Positions 17,001 to 25,356 of a stretch of 64,000 nt of DNA are shown in pieces. The translations under genes and the position numbers were made by a program. This stretch comes from Catellatospora sichuanensis. GTDB lineage: Bacteria > Actinomycetota > Actinomycetes > Mycobacteriales > Micromonosporaceae. Under the pieces are notes generated by a model. It made no database searches. It saw nothing but the letters and a program-made list of their open reading frames with translations, and was not told the DNA's origin. How positions within the stretch are numbered: position 1 is the first letter of the stretch; each line of letters opens with the position of its first letter. The stretch is from NCBI RefSeq assembly GCF_007483665.1, contig NZ_VIQO01000047.1, positions 25,354-89,353 of the forward strand, read 5' to 3'.

Positions 17001-18164
17001 GCCCGCGGCGGCGACGCGCGCGTGGCCATCCACCGCTTCCGCAAGGGCTCCGACACGGTACTCGTCGGGCTGGAGCCCGACGATCCGGCGTCCCTGATCA
17101 CCGCCGCGAACTTGCTCGACCACGCCGTCGAGCTCGGCCAGCGCGCCGGCAAGGTCGCGGCGGAGGACCCACTGCTGCCACGGCAGCGCGCGATCGAAGA
17201 GCTGCGCGCTGTCGCGGTACCCGACGGCATGCCTGCCCTGGCTGATCAGCGGCTGCTACAACTCGCTGCGGCGGCCAGCAACGGGATGGCCGCCGTCAGT
17301 GCACAGGGCCTTATCTACCCGGTCGGTATGCCCGCCGAGCGAGCGCTGCGCCTGTCCGCGAGCGCGCTCACCGGTCAGCGCCTGACGGAGGACGCGCTGC
17401 GCGAGCGCATTCAGGCGCGCTTCCCGCAGGCGCAGCCGCTGCCGAGCCGCCCCGCGCTCGAGCGTCTAGTGCAGGATTGCGGCGTTCCGCTGCTGTGGGA
17501 CGGCGTGTCGCAGAGTTTCGTGCCGCCAACCTGGCAGAGCCAACCCACGTCAACCCGTGTTGTCACAAACTACGCGCCGCTGCCCACGGCAAACGACGCG
17601 GCGGAGGCGGACCGACGGTTGGAGGCGACGATCGAACGCCGCGGGTACCTCGCAGTCATGACCGCCCTGCGCAACCTCGCCAAGGCGCGCGTCAAGCTGA
17701 TGAACAGGCATGGGCTGGTGGAGCTTGACGTTACCGCGGTGATGCTGGAGAAGTTGCAGGCGCTCGGCTTCCCGTGGGAGGCCATAGTCGCGGCCGACAG
17801 CGGCAAAGCCGCCGACGCCGACTTCCGCGGTCTCACAGAACTGTTCCAGCACCATGTCGTGCCTGCGATCTCCGATGCGCTGGAGCTTGACCGTCCGCTA
17901 CTCATCACCGAACCGGCGCCGCTGGCCAGGTACGGCCAGATGCACGTGCTGCAGCAACTTACGGATCCGACCCGGAGTCGACCTGCAGCCAGGCTGCTGC
18001 TCCTGCCCGCCCGGCGTCCCGAGCCCGTCATGCTTGACCAGGCACAGGTCCCATTGACCTCGCCAGCCTCTCAGTCCCTGTGGCTGCCCGACACCTGGCT
18101 CGACGCCAACCACGCCGCACCGAAGGCCCGGCTCGCTGGCACCCTCAAAGGAGCGCTCCGCTGA
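14010..18164 (+). CDS. pglW: PglW, NERD-domain serine/threonine kinase of type 2 BREX
   Basis: A 1384-residue protein. Residues about 25-150 are a NERD nuclease-related domain (NEVDALVLTPSGLFVVELKH). Two kinase-like lobes follow: the first (about 235-490) is degenerate, with HRALHP in place of HRD and VIDW for DFG; the second (about 515-775) has LGSGATATALLV, LVLKVA, WHRDLKPANL (near residue 635) and AFDFSLAS, so only the second should be active. Near 795-850 lies a helix-hairpin-helix-like segment (ERLGVHTVGDLLDYK). In the phage growth limitation system PglW is the kinase partner of the methyltransferase. GTG 14010 follows GGGAGGG by 5 bases. It leads the six-gene operon and its stop overlaps the pglX start (TGATG). 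Confidence 0.93.
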   Translation: MRVDSPRWEQLNPSSFAHEQDGLHELASYLPDADPYHVWANVEFVGTDGSINEVDALVLTPSGLFVVELKHWQGEIWGDGIQWVRRMPNGRQTPEDNPYILANRKAKRLAGLIRFYARKQGKEALTPYVGAAVFLHARDLRTRFDEVGRQGVYGLHANSAGLDSLQQFVLARPVQQQRLVDAQRGRQIIELVKGAKIRPSVADRRIGQLILHPRPFAEGVGWQDFLAGHSMNTSVVRRVRFYLTSRAAEEDVPIIRRAADREFRLLQGINHPGIAHPVDLVDHSFGPAVVFDHTADSVRLDQWLVQRERKLTLAQKLDLVQDLAEIVEYAHSRRLSHRALHPRAVVVANADKPRPHLSVIDWQTGGSIAGATQVTRLSSTADGAGLELFFDDEVRRYQAPESTVSAQASGVLLDVFGLGATAYRIFAGNAPAETAEELLSAVRNRGLNLAAVVDGMPDSLVTLIYDATHGDPGQRLRSISEFRRKLEEVWEEITAPEPEAVTDPLSAAKHDVLDGGLTVLRRLGSGATATALLVWRGDGDKRQELVLKVARDEQHADRLAAEAESLSKLKYAHIASLVEGPVTVGGRTALLLESAGPRTLAEELQSGRLALEMLERYGRDLLDILTYLDSQGVWHRDLKPANLAARPRTKDKQLHLCAFDFSLASASADQLTAGTPPYLDPFLGGKRPRYDAAAERFAAAVTLYEMATGQLPRWGDNANPAAIDDEVALEPTAFDPAIADRLITFFAKALARDAAQRFDTVEEMADAWRAIFRNIPKLPAIPVTGPTSITRDTPLDATDLTVRARSALERLGVHTVGDLLDYKPADLTRAQGVPDATRKEIRAVTRTLQAQFGAIPAAPLVAADKPIAQGVEAVCANLLAETSDKDRGPMKVLLGQAATADGMYLRWPAQSEAARGTGQTQPQISVLLRKHARMWLDNAALCQVRDEIVALLKTRGAVMSSDELAEALIAARGSFTTGPGRLPQAIGLVRAAVEVELARGGDARVAIHRFRKGSDTVLVGLEPDDPASLITAANLLDHAVELGQRAGKVAAEDPLLPRQRAIEELRAVAVPDGMPALADQRLLQLAAAASNGMAAVSAQGLIYPVGMPAERALRLSASALTGQRLTEDALRERIQARFPQAQPLPSRPALERLVQDCGVPLLWDGVSQSFVPPTWQSQPTSTRVVTNYAPLPTANDAAEADRRLEATIERRGYLAVMTALRNLAKARVKLMNRHGLVELDVTAVMLEKLQALGFPWEAIVAADSGKAADADFRGLTELFQHHVVPAISDALELDRPLLITEPAPLARYGQMHVLQQLTDPTRSRPAARLLLLPARRPEPVMLDQAQVPLTSPASQSLWLPDTWLDANHAAPKARLAGTLKGALR

Positions 18165-21100
18165 TGATCGACGTCAAGGCTCTACAGGGCCAGGTCAGGT
18201 GCCTCGTCGAAGACCTCCGCATTCAGGTCACGACCGATAGCGGGCGCAAATCAGCGCTGCAGAAGGAGTACGCCGAGGCAAAGGCAGCCGACCGGGTCGG
18301 TGTCACGTTCGAAACGTGGCTGGAGGACGTGCTGGACCAGGCAGCCGTAGCGTGGGTGCTGGGCTGTGTGTTCGTCCGATTCTGCGAGGACAATCAGCTC
18401 ATCGACCGTCAGTGGTTAGGGGGGCCCGACACGAGTGCGTCGGTCGAGTGGGCGCTGCAGGCGCGGCAGGCATACCTGATCAGCAACCCCACTCACAATG
18501 ACCGGCACTGGCTGCGCGACGGCGCGTTCGCGCACATGCGCGGCCTACGCGCCACCGCCAAGATCTTCGACGAGCACAACCCCGTTTGGCATTTCGACAT
18601 CTCCGCTGACGCCGCCGAGGCCCTTTCTGACTTCTTCCGCCGTGGCGATGGGCACCGGTCACTGCACACCGAGACTCTCGACACGCGCTTCCTCGGCGAC
18701 CTCTACCAGGACCTTTCGTCCCACGCCCGGTCGACGTACGCATTGCTGCAGACGCCGGAGTTTGTCGAAGAATTCATCCTTGACCGTACCTTCGAACCTG
18801 CGGTCCAACAGTTCGGCCTCCCCGAGACGTCCGTCATCGACCCGACGTGCGGCTCCGGCCACTTCCTGCTCGGCGCATTCGAGCGCCTGCTGGCCAAGTG
18901 GCGTGAACGTGAACCTGCCACCGCCGTCGACACCCTTGTCGAACGCGCGCTGGGGCAGGTCACTGGCGTCGATTTGAATCCCTTTGCTGTCGCCATCGCC
19001 CGCTTTCGGCTAGTCGTCGCCGCGCTGCGTGCCACTGGTCGCACCAACCTCAACAACACTTATCCGGTACGGGTAGCGACAGGCGATTCGCTGCTCACTT
19101 GGGGCGTCACGTCCCGCCACCAGGGAGACCTCCTCGCCGAACTCGAAGGACGTCCCACCTTCGCATACATTTCCGAAGACGCCGACCTACTCGTCGACTA
19201 CCTCCGCCCCGGCCAGTACACCGTTGTAGTTGGCAACCCGCCCTACATCACGGTCAAAGACAAGGTCCTCAACGAGCGATACCGTGACATGTACTCGGCC
19301 TGCTCAGGCAAGTACGCGCTGTCAGTACCGTTCGCGCAGCGGTTCTTCCAGTTAGCCAAGCGCGGCGATGAAGACGGCGACGGAGCAGGTCGCGTCGGCC
19401 AGATCACAGCAAACTCGTTCATGAAACGCGAATTCGGCAAGAAACTCATCAATGAGTACTTCGCCGGCGAGGTCGAACTGACGGAGGTCATCGACACATC
19501 GGGCGCATATATCCCGGGCCACGGCACCCCGACCGTGATTCTCATCGGCAACAATCGCTACGTGAGTCGGCGCTACAGCAGCGAGATTCGCATGGTTCTC
19601 GGCGTGCGTGGCGAGCCGGGCCAGCCAGTACAACCCTCTAAGGGACACGTTTGGACAGCGATCATCAAGCAGATCGAAAAACCCGGCACCGACTCAGAGT
19701 GGATCAGTGTTAACGACTCTGCCCGCGACCAGTTGGCTTCCCACCCTTGGAGTCTTTCTGGCGGTGGCGCATCTGATGTGCTCAATCATCTGAACAAGTC
19801 GACTAGGAGGTTGGGGTCCACGATCGAGGGTGCCATCGGGTTTGCCAGTTTTCCCGGACAGGATGAAGCCTTCTTCGCCCCCCGAAGCTGGTTTGAACGC
19901 AGGTGTATGTCTGGCGATCTTCATCGGCCTCTGATCATCGGCGAGTTGGTTCGAGACTGGGACTGCCGTCGCGGCGATAACGCGCTGGTTCCCTATGGCG
20001 AAGACCTACTGCCGCTGCCCTTCGACCTGAACGCGCCTTGGGCACGCCACCTCTGGACTCTCCACCGCACGCTCGGCTCAACTACTGGGTTCGGCGGCCA
20101 GACGCGCGCAGCCTCCGACGATCCCTGGTGGACGTGGTATCGCTGGGTTCCAGAGCGTTACCGCACGCCGTTGTCGATTACGTTTGCGTTCGTGGCTACG
20201 CATAACCACTTTGTTTTGGATCGGGGCGGAAAGGTCTTCAACCGATCTGCGCCCGTGATCAAAATGCCCGTGGGAACCACGGAAGACGATCACCTGCAGC
20301 TGCTGGCGGTGCTTAACAGCTCCACCACCTGCTTCTGGCTCAAGCAGGTCAGCCAGCCTAAGGCAGGTACAGCCAATTCCAGCGGCGGAGGCAACCGGTG
20401 GAGCCCTGAGCCCTGGTACGAGCGCTACGAGTTCACCGGCACGAAGTTACAGGAGTTCCCCTTGCCCTCGGCGTATCCGCCCAAGCTGGGTCGGGAGCTG
20501 GATACCCTGGCCCAGCGGCTGGCTGAGCTGACTCCGTCTGCGGTCGTCGCATCGGACGTGGCGACGCATTCACGGCTGGCTGAAGCGCGCGCCGAGTACG
20601 CCACGGTCCGCTCACGGATGATTTCGCTGCAGGAGGAGCTGGATTGGCAGGTCTACCGGCTCTACGGGTTTATCGATGATGACCTGACCGCAGCAAATCC
20701 GCCCGAGCTGGCGCTGGGCGAGCGGGCCTTCGAGATCGTGCTGGCTCGGAAGATGGCGGCGGGCGATGCCGAGACGCAGTGGTTCGATCGGCATCGTGCG
20801 ACGCCGATCACCGACCTGCCCACACACTGGCCCGCCGAGTATCGGGCGCTGGTGGAAAAGCGGATCGCAGTGATCGAGGCCGACCGCAACATTGAGCTTA
20901 TCGAGCGGCCGGAATGCAAACGTCGCTGGAACACTTCCGCCTGGGACGACCTGGAGAAAGCCGCCCTGGAGGGCTGGCTGCTGGACTGGTTGGAGGCTCC
21001 CTCGCTGTGGGGCGGTGTGCCGACCCCGCTTTCGGTGGCGCAGATCGCTGACCGCGTCCGCCACGACGCTGGCTTCCGGGCCGTGCTCGACCTGTGGGTC

Positions 21101-21691
21101 GGCACGGACCACCACGACCTAGTCAAAACTCTGGCCACGCTGATCACTGACGCGCACGTGCCGTTCCTGCCCGCCGACCGCTACAAGCCTTCCGGGCTGC
21201 GTAAACGCGTCCAGTGGGAGCGGACCTGGTCGCTGCAGCGCCGCGAGGGCACCGGTGTGAAGGTCGACATCGCGGTTCCGCCGAATTACGCCTCGGCCGA
21301 CTTCACTAAGCCGTCGTACTGGCGCAACCGCGGCAAACTCGACGTACCCAAGGAACGCTTCATCTCATACCCCCGCATGGGCCGCGACGAGGACAGCAGC
21401 GAGCTGCTCGGCTGGGCGGGTTGGGACCACCTGCAGCAGGCCCAGGCCCTGGCCGCCGTCTACCTAGACCGCAAGCAACAGGCTGGCTGGCCCACCGACC
21501 GGCTCCTGCCGCTGCTCGCGGGCCTGGCTGAGCTGGAGCCGTGGCTCGAGCAGTGGCACGATGGGCCCAAACCCGGCTACCTGGGCACCCCGGCCAAGTT
21601 CTTCTCCGGCCTCATCGACACCGAGCTCGGCTCCCTCGGAGCCGACCGCTTGACCCTGACCAAGCTGCGTGGTGTGGAGGAACTCGCATGA
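18164..21691 (+). CDS. pglX: PglX, N6-adenine DNA methyltransferase of type 2 BREX
   Basis: A 1175-residue protein, full length for PglX. S-adenosylmethionine-binding motif DPTCGSGHFLLGAFERL lies near residue 225 and the catalytic adenine-methyltransferase motif VVGNPPYITV near 355. The N-terminal region has FETWLEDVLDQAAVAWVLGC and the long C-terminal half holds the recognition and Pgl-specific regions. It marks DNA so that self or infecting DNA can be told apart by the BREX complex. The ATG at 18164 overlaps the pglW stop and follows AAAGGAG. A run of six G lies at 18419-18424, in frame as Gly-Gly. The segment around 19.6-20.3 kb has less biased codons than its surroundings, as expected if the recognition region is exchanged between strains. 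Confidence 0.94.
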   Translation: MIDVKALQGQVRCLVEDLRIQVTTDSGRKSALQKEYAEAKAADRVGVTFETWLEDVLDQAAVAWVLGCVFVRFCEDNQLIDRQWLGGPDTSASVEWALQARQAYLISNPTHNDRHWLRDGAFAHMRGLRATAKIFDEHNPVWHFDISADAAEALSDFFRRGDGHRSLHTETLDTRFLGDLYQDLSSHARSTYALLQTPEFVEEFILDRTFEPAVQQFGLPETSVIDPTCGSGHFLLGAFERLLAKWREREPATAVDTLVERALGQVTGVDLNPFAVAIARFRLVVAALRATGRTNLNNTYPVRVATGDSLLTWGVTSRHQGDLLAELEGRPTFAYISEDADLLVDYLRPGQYTVVVGNPPYITVKDKVLNERYRDMYSACSGKYALSVPFAQRFFQLAKRGDEDGDGAGRVGQITANSFMKREFGKKLINEYFAGEVELTEVIDTSGAYIPGHGTPTVILIGNNRYVSRRYSSEIRMVLGVRGEPGQPVQPSKGHVWTAIIKQIEKPGTDSEWISVNDSARDQLASHPWSLSGGGASDVLNHLNKSTRRLGSTIEGAIGFASFPGQDEAFFAPRSWFERRCMSGDLHRPLIIGELVRDWDCRRGDNALVPYGEDLLPLPFDLNAPWARHLWTLHRTLGSTTGFGGQTRAASDDPWWTWYRWVPERYRTPLSITFAFVATHNHFVLDRGGKVFNRSAPVIKMPVGTTEDDHLQLLAVLNSSTTCFWLKQVSQPKAGTANSSGGGNRWSPEPWYERYEFTGTKLQEFPLPSAYPPKLGRELDTLAQRLAELTPSAVVASDVATHSRLAEARAEYATVRSRMISLQEELDWQVYRLYGFIDDDLTAANPPELALGERAFEIVLARKMAAGDAETQWFDRHRATPITDLPTHWPAEYRALVEKRIAVIEADRNIELIERPECKRRWNTSAWDDLEKAALEGWLLDWLEAPSLWGGVPTPLSVAQIADRVRHDAGFRAVLDLWVGTDHHDLVKTLATLITDAHVPFLPADRYKPSGLRKRVQWERTWSLQRREGTGVKVDIAVPPNYASADFTKPSYWRNRGKLDVPKERFISYPRMGRDEDSSELLGWAGWDHLQQAQALAAVYLDRKQQAGWPTDRLLPLLAGLAELEPWLEQWHDGPKPGYLGTPAKFFSGLIDTELGSLGADRLTLTKLRGVEELA
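18419..18424 (+). repeat. G6 tract early in pglX
   Basis: Six consecutive G followed by CCC, encoding Gly-Gly-Pro near residue 87 of PglX. In Streptomyces coelicolor, phage growth limitation is reported to switch by length changes in a G tract of pglX. Whether this shorter tract is variable cannot be told from one sequence. Confidence 0.5.
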
Positions 21692-24600
21692 CCCTGATGC
21701 GTGACCTGATCCGTATCCCGACGTCGGTGAGCGAGGGCGACTTTGTCGTCCGCGCGTCCGAGGGCGCCGATCTCGCCAACTATGTGGTGACTGACGACCT
21801 GCGCGGCAACTTCACCGAGGCCCTGCAGACCATCGGGCATGCGGTAACGACCAGCCGGTCGCAGGCAAAGTTCCTGCACGGCTCGTTCGGCGCGGGTAAG
21901 TCGCATTTCATGTCGGTGCTGCGGGAGATCCTCAAACACAACCCGCAAGCCCGCGCGATCCGCGGCCTGGCCGAGCCTGTCGCCTCGGCGGACGCCTGGC
22001 TGCCCGGCAAGAAGCTGCTGTGCCTTACCTTCCACATGCTCGACGCCCGGTCGGTGGAGCAGGCCGTCCTGGAGGGCTACCTGCGCCAGATCGCAGCCCT
22101 GCATCCGGACGCGCCAACCCCGGCCGTACACCGCTCGGACGCTCTGCTCAGAGACGCGGCGAACCTGCGCCAGGCCATGGGCGACGACGCGTTCTTCGGC
22201 AAGCTCGGCGACGACACCGGTCCCGCCGCGACCGGGCAGGGCTTGGCCGCGATGATGGCGCGGGCTCAGGGCTGGACGCCGCAGACCTACGACGCCGCTG
22301 CCGCCGCGGCACCCGGCACTGCTGAGCGCGACAGCCTAGTCAGTGCACTGACCAGGACGTTCTTCACCGGGGCGGTGCAGAGCGGCGAGTACCTCGATCT
22401 CGACACGGGCCTGCAGGTCATCACCCGCCACGCGAAGAGCCTCGGCTACGACGCGGCCGTGCTGTTCCTCGACGAGCTGATCCTGTGGCTGTCGACGAAG
22501 ATCGCCGACCACACCTTCGTTAACACCGAGGGCGCGAAACTGAACAAGCTGGTCGAGTCGTCGGACGCGGCGCGGCCGCTGCCGCTTGTGTCGTTCGTCG
22601 CCCGGCAGCGCAACCTGGAGGAGTTCCTCGGCCCGCAGGTCGGCGGCACCGAGCGCGAGGCGCTTGCGCACGTGATGCGCAGCGTGCAGGGCCGATTCGG
22701 CGAGATCGTGCTCGCCGACACGAATCTGCCCGAGATCACTGAGAAGCGGCTGCTGCGTCCCGTCAGCGACGAGGCCCGGCGGACCATCGACGACGCGTTC
22801 ACTGCCGTGCGCAACCGGCGCGAGGTGTGGGACACGCTGCTGCTGGGCGCGCAGTACGGCGACGCCGGCATCGGCTCCGACGCGGCGGCGTTCCGGCGGC
22901 TCTACCCGTTCTCCCCTGCGCTCGTCGCGACGCTGGTGGCGCTGTCGCAGGCGCTGCAGCGCGAGCGCACGGCGCTGCGGGTCATGACCGAGTTGCTCGT
23001 CGCCTGCCGCGACACCCTCGCCGTCAACGACCTGATCGGGGTGTCCGCGCTGTTCGACCCGCTGGTCCTTCACGGCGAGCTGCCCGACCGGCCGAAGCTG
23101 CGCCAGCAGTTCCGCGCCGCCCGGGACACGTACACGTCTAAGCTGCGGCCGCTGCTGCTGGCCAAGAACGGCATCGCCGAGGAGCAGGCCGCATCGCACG
23201 AGCAGTTCCAGCTCGACGACAAGCTGATTAAGACGCTGTTGCTGGGCGCGCTGGTGCCCGACGTACCCGCGCTGCACAACCTGACCGCGTCACGCCTACA
23301 CGCGCTGAACTTCGGCAGCATCAGCTCGCCGGTGCCGGGGTACGAGAACCAGATCGTCATCGACCGGCTGACCCGGCTGTCGGCTGACGCGGGCGAGATC
23401 CACAAGACCGAGGGCGCGGACCCGGTGTTCTCGCTGAAGCTGTCCTCGGTCGACTACGACAAGCTGCTCGAACTCGTCGGCAACGAGGAGACCACCGCAG
23501 GTGTGCTGCAGGGCCTCATCCGAGACCTGACCACGTCGGCCCTGGGTCTGCGTGACAGCGAGGAGGTACTCGGCGAGTACGTCCACCAGCGTGAATGGCG
23601 GGGCCGACGGCATCGCATCGGCGTCAAGTTCGGCAACATCCGCAACCGGGAGACCATGCCCGACAGCGCCCTTTACGCCGAGGGCGACACCTGGCGCATT
23701 GTCGTCGACTACCCTTTCGACACCCAGGGACACAGCCGGCGTGACGACCTGGCCCGCATCGAGGGGCTCGAGCGTGGTTCGCGCACCGTGTTCTGGTTAC
23801 CGTACTTCCTCACCGATGAACTGATGGGGCGCGTAGCCCAGCTCGCTAAGATCAACTATCTGCTGGGCGTTACGGGCACCGGTGAGAAGCTCAACAGCCT
23901 CGCCGCGGACTGGTCGCAGGCTGATCGGCAGCAGGGCAGGATCTACCTGCAGCAGCGCCAGCAGCAGCTGCGCTCCTCGCTGGCCGATAGCCTCAAACAG
24001 GCATATGGCGTGATCAAGTCGCAGGCCGCGGATGTAGAGCTCGACCAGATACCTGTGTTCCACACTCTCGCCGACGGCCTGCAGTTGGGCGATCCACGCG
24101 GCGGGACCATGGACTCGGCGTTCGCACACCTCACGGCCGATGTGCTGCGCTGGTCCTACCCTGGAACGCCTGCGCTGCCCGAAGACGAGAAGCCCGTCAC
24201 GAAGGCCGAGCTGGCGAAGGTTTGGCACTACGCCAAGATCGCCGCGGCCGCCCCGGACCGGGCCGCCACCATTGAGCAGGCCGACCGGCGCATCCTGCAG
24301 CGCATCTGCAACCACCTGCGCCTCGGCGAGCTCGTCGAGAACCGCTACGTGCTCACGAACGCGACTTGCTGGTGGAGTCAGCATCTGCTGCAGGAGGCCG
24401 CCAAGCAAGACTTCCGCGACCACTTCCCCGTGCATGTACTGCGCGACCTGCTCGACGAGCCCGCTCCCCGGGGATTCGAACGGGACTTACAGAACATGGT
24501 CATTGCAGTGTTCGCGCTGGAGCAGCAGCTGGCCTGGTATCGCCAGGGCGGGAAGCTAGAGCTGAGCTCGCTGCAAGAGATCAGCGACCAGCTGGAGTTG

Positions 24601-25356
24601 CGCCATCCGCCCATGCCGGAGCCGGAGGTATGGGACCAGGCTGTGAAACGGGCCCGTCCCCTGTTCGGCAAGCAGGTGCCGGAGTGGCGCAGCCCGGCCG
24701 CGCTGGCGGAGTTCGCCGCGATGGTCCGAGGCGAGGCGAAGACCCACGCCCCGGACGCGCAGGTGCTACTCAAGGAGCTGTCCGGGCATGCCAAGGTGCT
24801 CGGGCTGGACCAGGAAGCGAAATCCGGCCGGCTTGCGACCGCTCGGCGGGTGGCCAAGCTGCTCCACCAGATCTCGAATGAGACCGACGACGTCGTGCTC
24901 GTCAGCTACGTCGCGGAGGCCGAGGTCGGTGACATCGACGACCTGGCCGCGAGCGTCGCCTACAAGAAGGCCAGCGCGGTGACGGCTGCGTTGGCCCGGA
25001 TGAACTGGCCTCTGGTGGACGCCGTCATCAGCCACAGTGCCGCCAACGAACGCGCTCGGGTGATCGTCGACAAGCTGCGCATCGTCGCCGCGAACGACCA
25101 GCACGCCGGTGACCTCGTTGCGGCTCTGCACGAGGCGTCGATCGCCGCGACGGCTTTCCTCGCCGACCTGCCGTCGGTCGTGGTGGACCCCGATCCGGAT
25201 CCGGTTCCCGATGGCAAAGACGGCGATGATCCGGTCAACCCGCCTAAGGTGCTTGAGGTCAGGCGTCGGGCCGACCTCGACGACCTTCTTAGCGCCTTGC
25301 AGGGCGACCTTACAGACGGCGGCACCATCCGTGTGACATGGGAGATCCTCAGGTGA
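21688..25356 (+). CDS. pglY: PglY, large P-loop ATPase of type 2 BREX (BrxC family)
   Basis: A 1222-residue protein starting MTLMRDLIRIPTSVSEGDFV, typical of PglY. Walker A is HGSFGAGKSHF (about residues 64-74), with a Walker B-like strand AVLFLDELILWL near 255. The rest is long and helical, with RERTALRVMTELLVACRDTL and a coiled-coil-like part near residues 750-780 (QQGRIYLQQRQQQLRSSLAD). It is the equivalent of BrxC in type 1 systems, an ATPase of the DUF6079/DUF499 kind thought to drive the BREX complex on DNA. ATGA overlap with pglX and GTGA overlap with pglZ show close coupling. The C-terminus carries an acidic, proline-rich tail (DPDPDPVPDGKDGDD), probably unstructured. Confidence 0.92.
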   Translation: MTLMRDLIRIPTSVSEGDFVVRASEGADLANYVVTDDLRGNFTEALQTIGHAVTTSRSQAKFLHGSFGAGKSHFMSVLREILKHNPQARAIRGLAEPVASADAWLPGKKLLCLTFHMLDARSVEQAVLEGYLRQIAALHPDAPTPAVHRSDALLRDAANLRQAMGDDAFFGKLGDDTGPAATGQGLAAMMARAQGWTPQTYDAAAAAAPGTAERDSLVSALTRTFFTGAVQSGEYLDLDTGLQVITRHAKSLGYDAAVLFLDELILWLSTKIADHTFVNTEGAKLNKLVESSDAARPLPLVSFVARQRNLEEFLGPQVGGTEREALAHVMRSVQGRFGEIVLADTNLPEITEKRLLRPVSDEARRTIDDAFTAVRNRREVWDTLLLGAQYGDAGIGSDAAAFRRLYPFSPALVATLVALSQALQRERTALRVMTELLVACRDTLAVNDLIGVSALFDPLVLHGELPDRPKLRQQFRAARDTYTSKLRPLLLAKNGIAEEQAASHEQFQLDDKLIKTLLLGALVPDVPALHNLTASRLHALNFGSISSPVPGYENQIVIDRLTRLSADAGEIHKTEGADPVFSLKLSSVDYDKLLELVGNEETTAGVLQGLIRDLTTSALGLRDSEEVLGEYVHQREWRGRRHRIGVKFGNIRNRETMPDSALYAEGDTWRIVVDYPFDTQGHSRRDDLARIEGLERGSRTVFWLPYFLTDELMGRVAQLAKINYLLGVTGTGEKLNSLAADWSQADRQQGRIYLQQRQQQLRSSLADSLKQAYGVIKSQAADVELDQIPVFHTLADGLQLGDPRGGTMDSAFAHLTADVLRWSYPGTPALPEDEKPVTKAELAKVWHYAKIAAAAPDRAATIEQADRRILQRICNHLRLGELVENRYVLTNATCWWSQHLLQEAAKQDFRDHFPVHVLRDLLDEPAPRGFERDLQNMVIAVFALEQQLAWYRQGGKLELSSLQEISDQLELRHPPMPEPEVWDQAVKRARPLFGKQVPEWRSPAALAEFAAMVRGEAKTHAPDAQVLLKELSGHAKVLGLDQEAKSGRLATARRVAKLLHQISNETDDVVLVSYVAEAEVGDIDDLAASVAYKKASAVTAALARMNWPLVDAVISHSAANERARVIVDKLRIVAANDQHAGDLVAALHEASIAATAFLADLPSVVVDPDPDPVPDGKDGDDPVNPPKVLEVRRRADLDDLLSALQGDLTDGGTIRVTWEILR

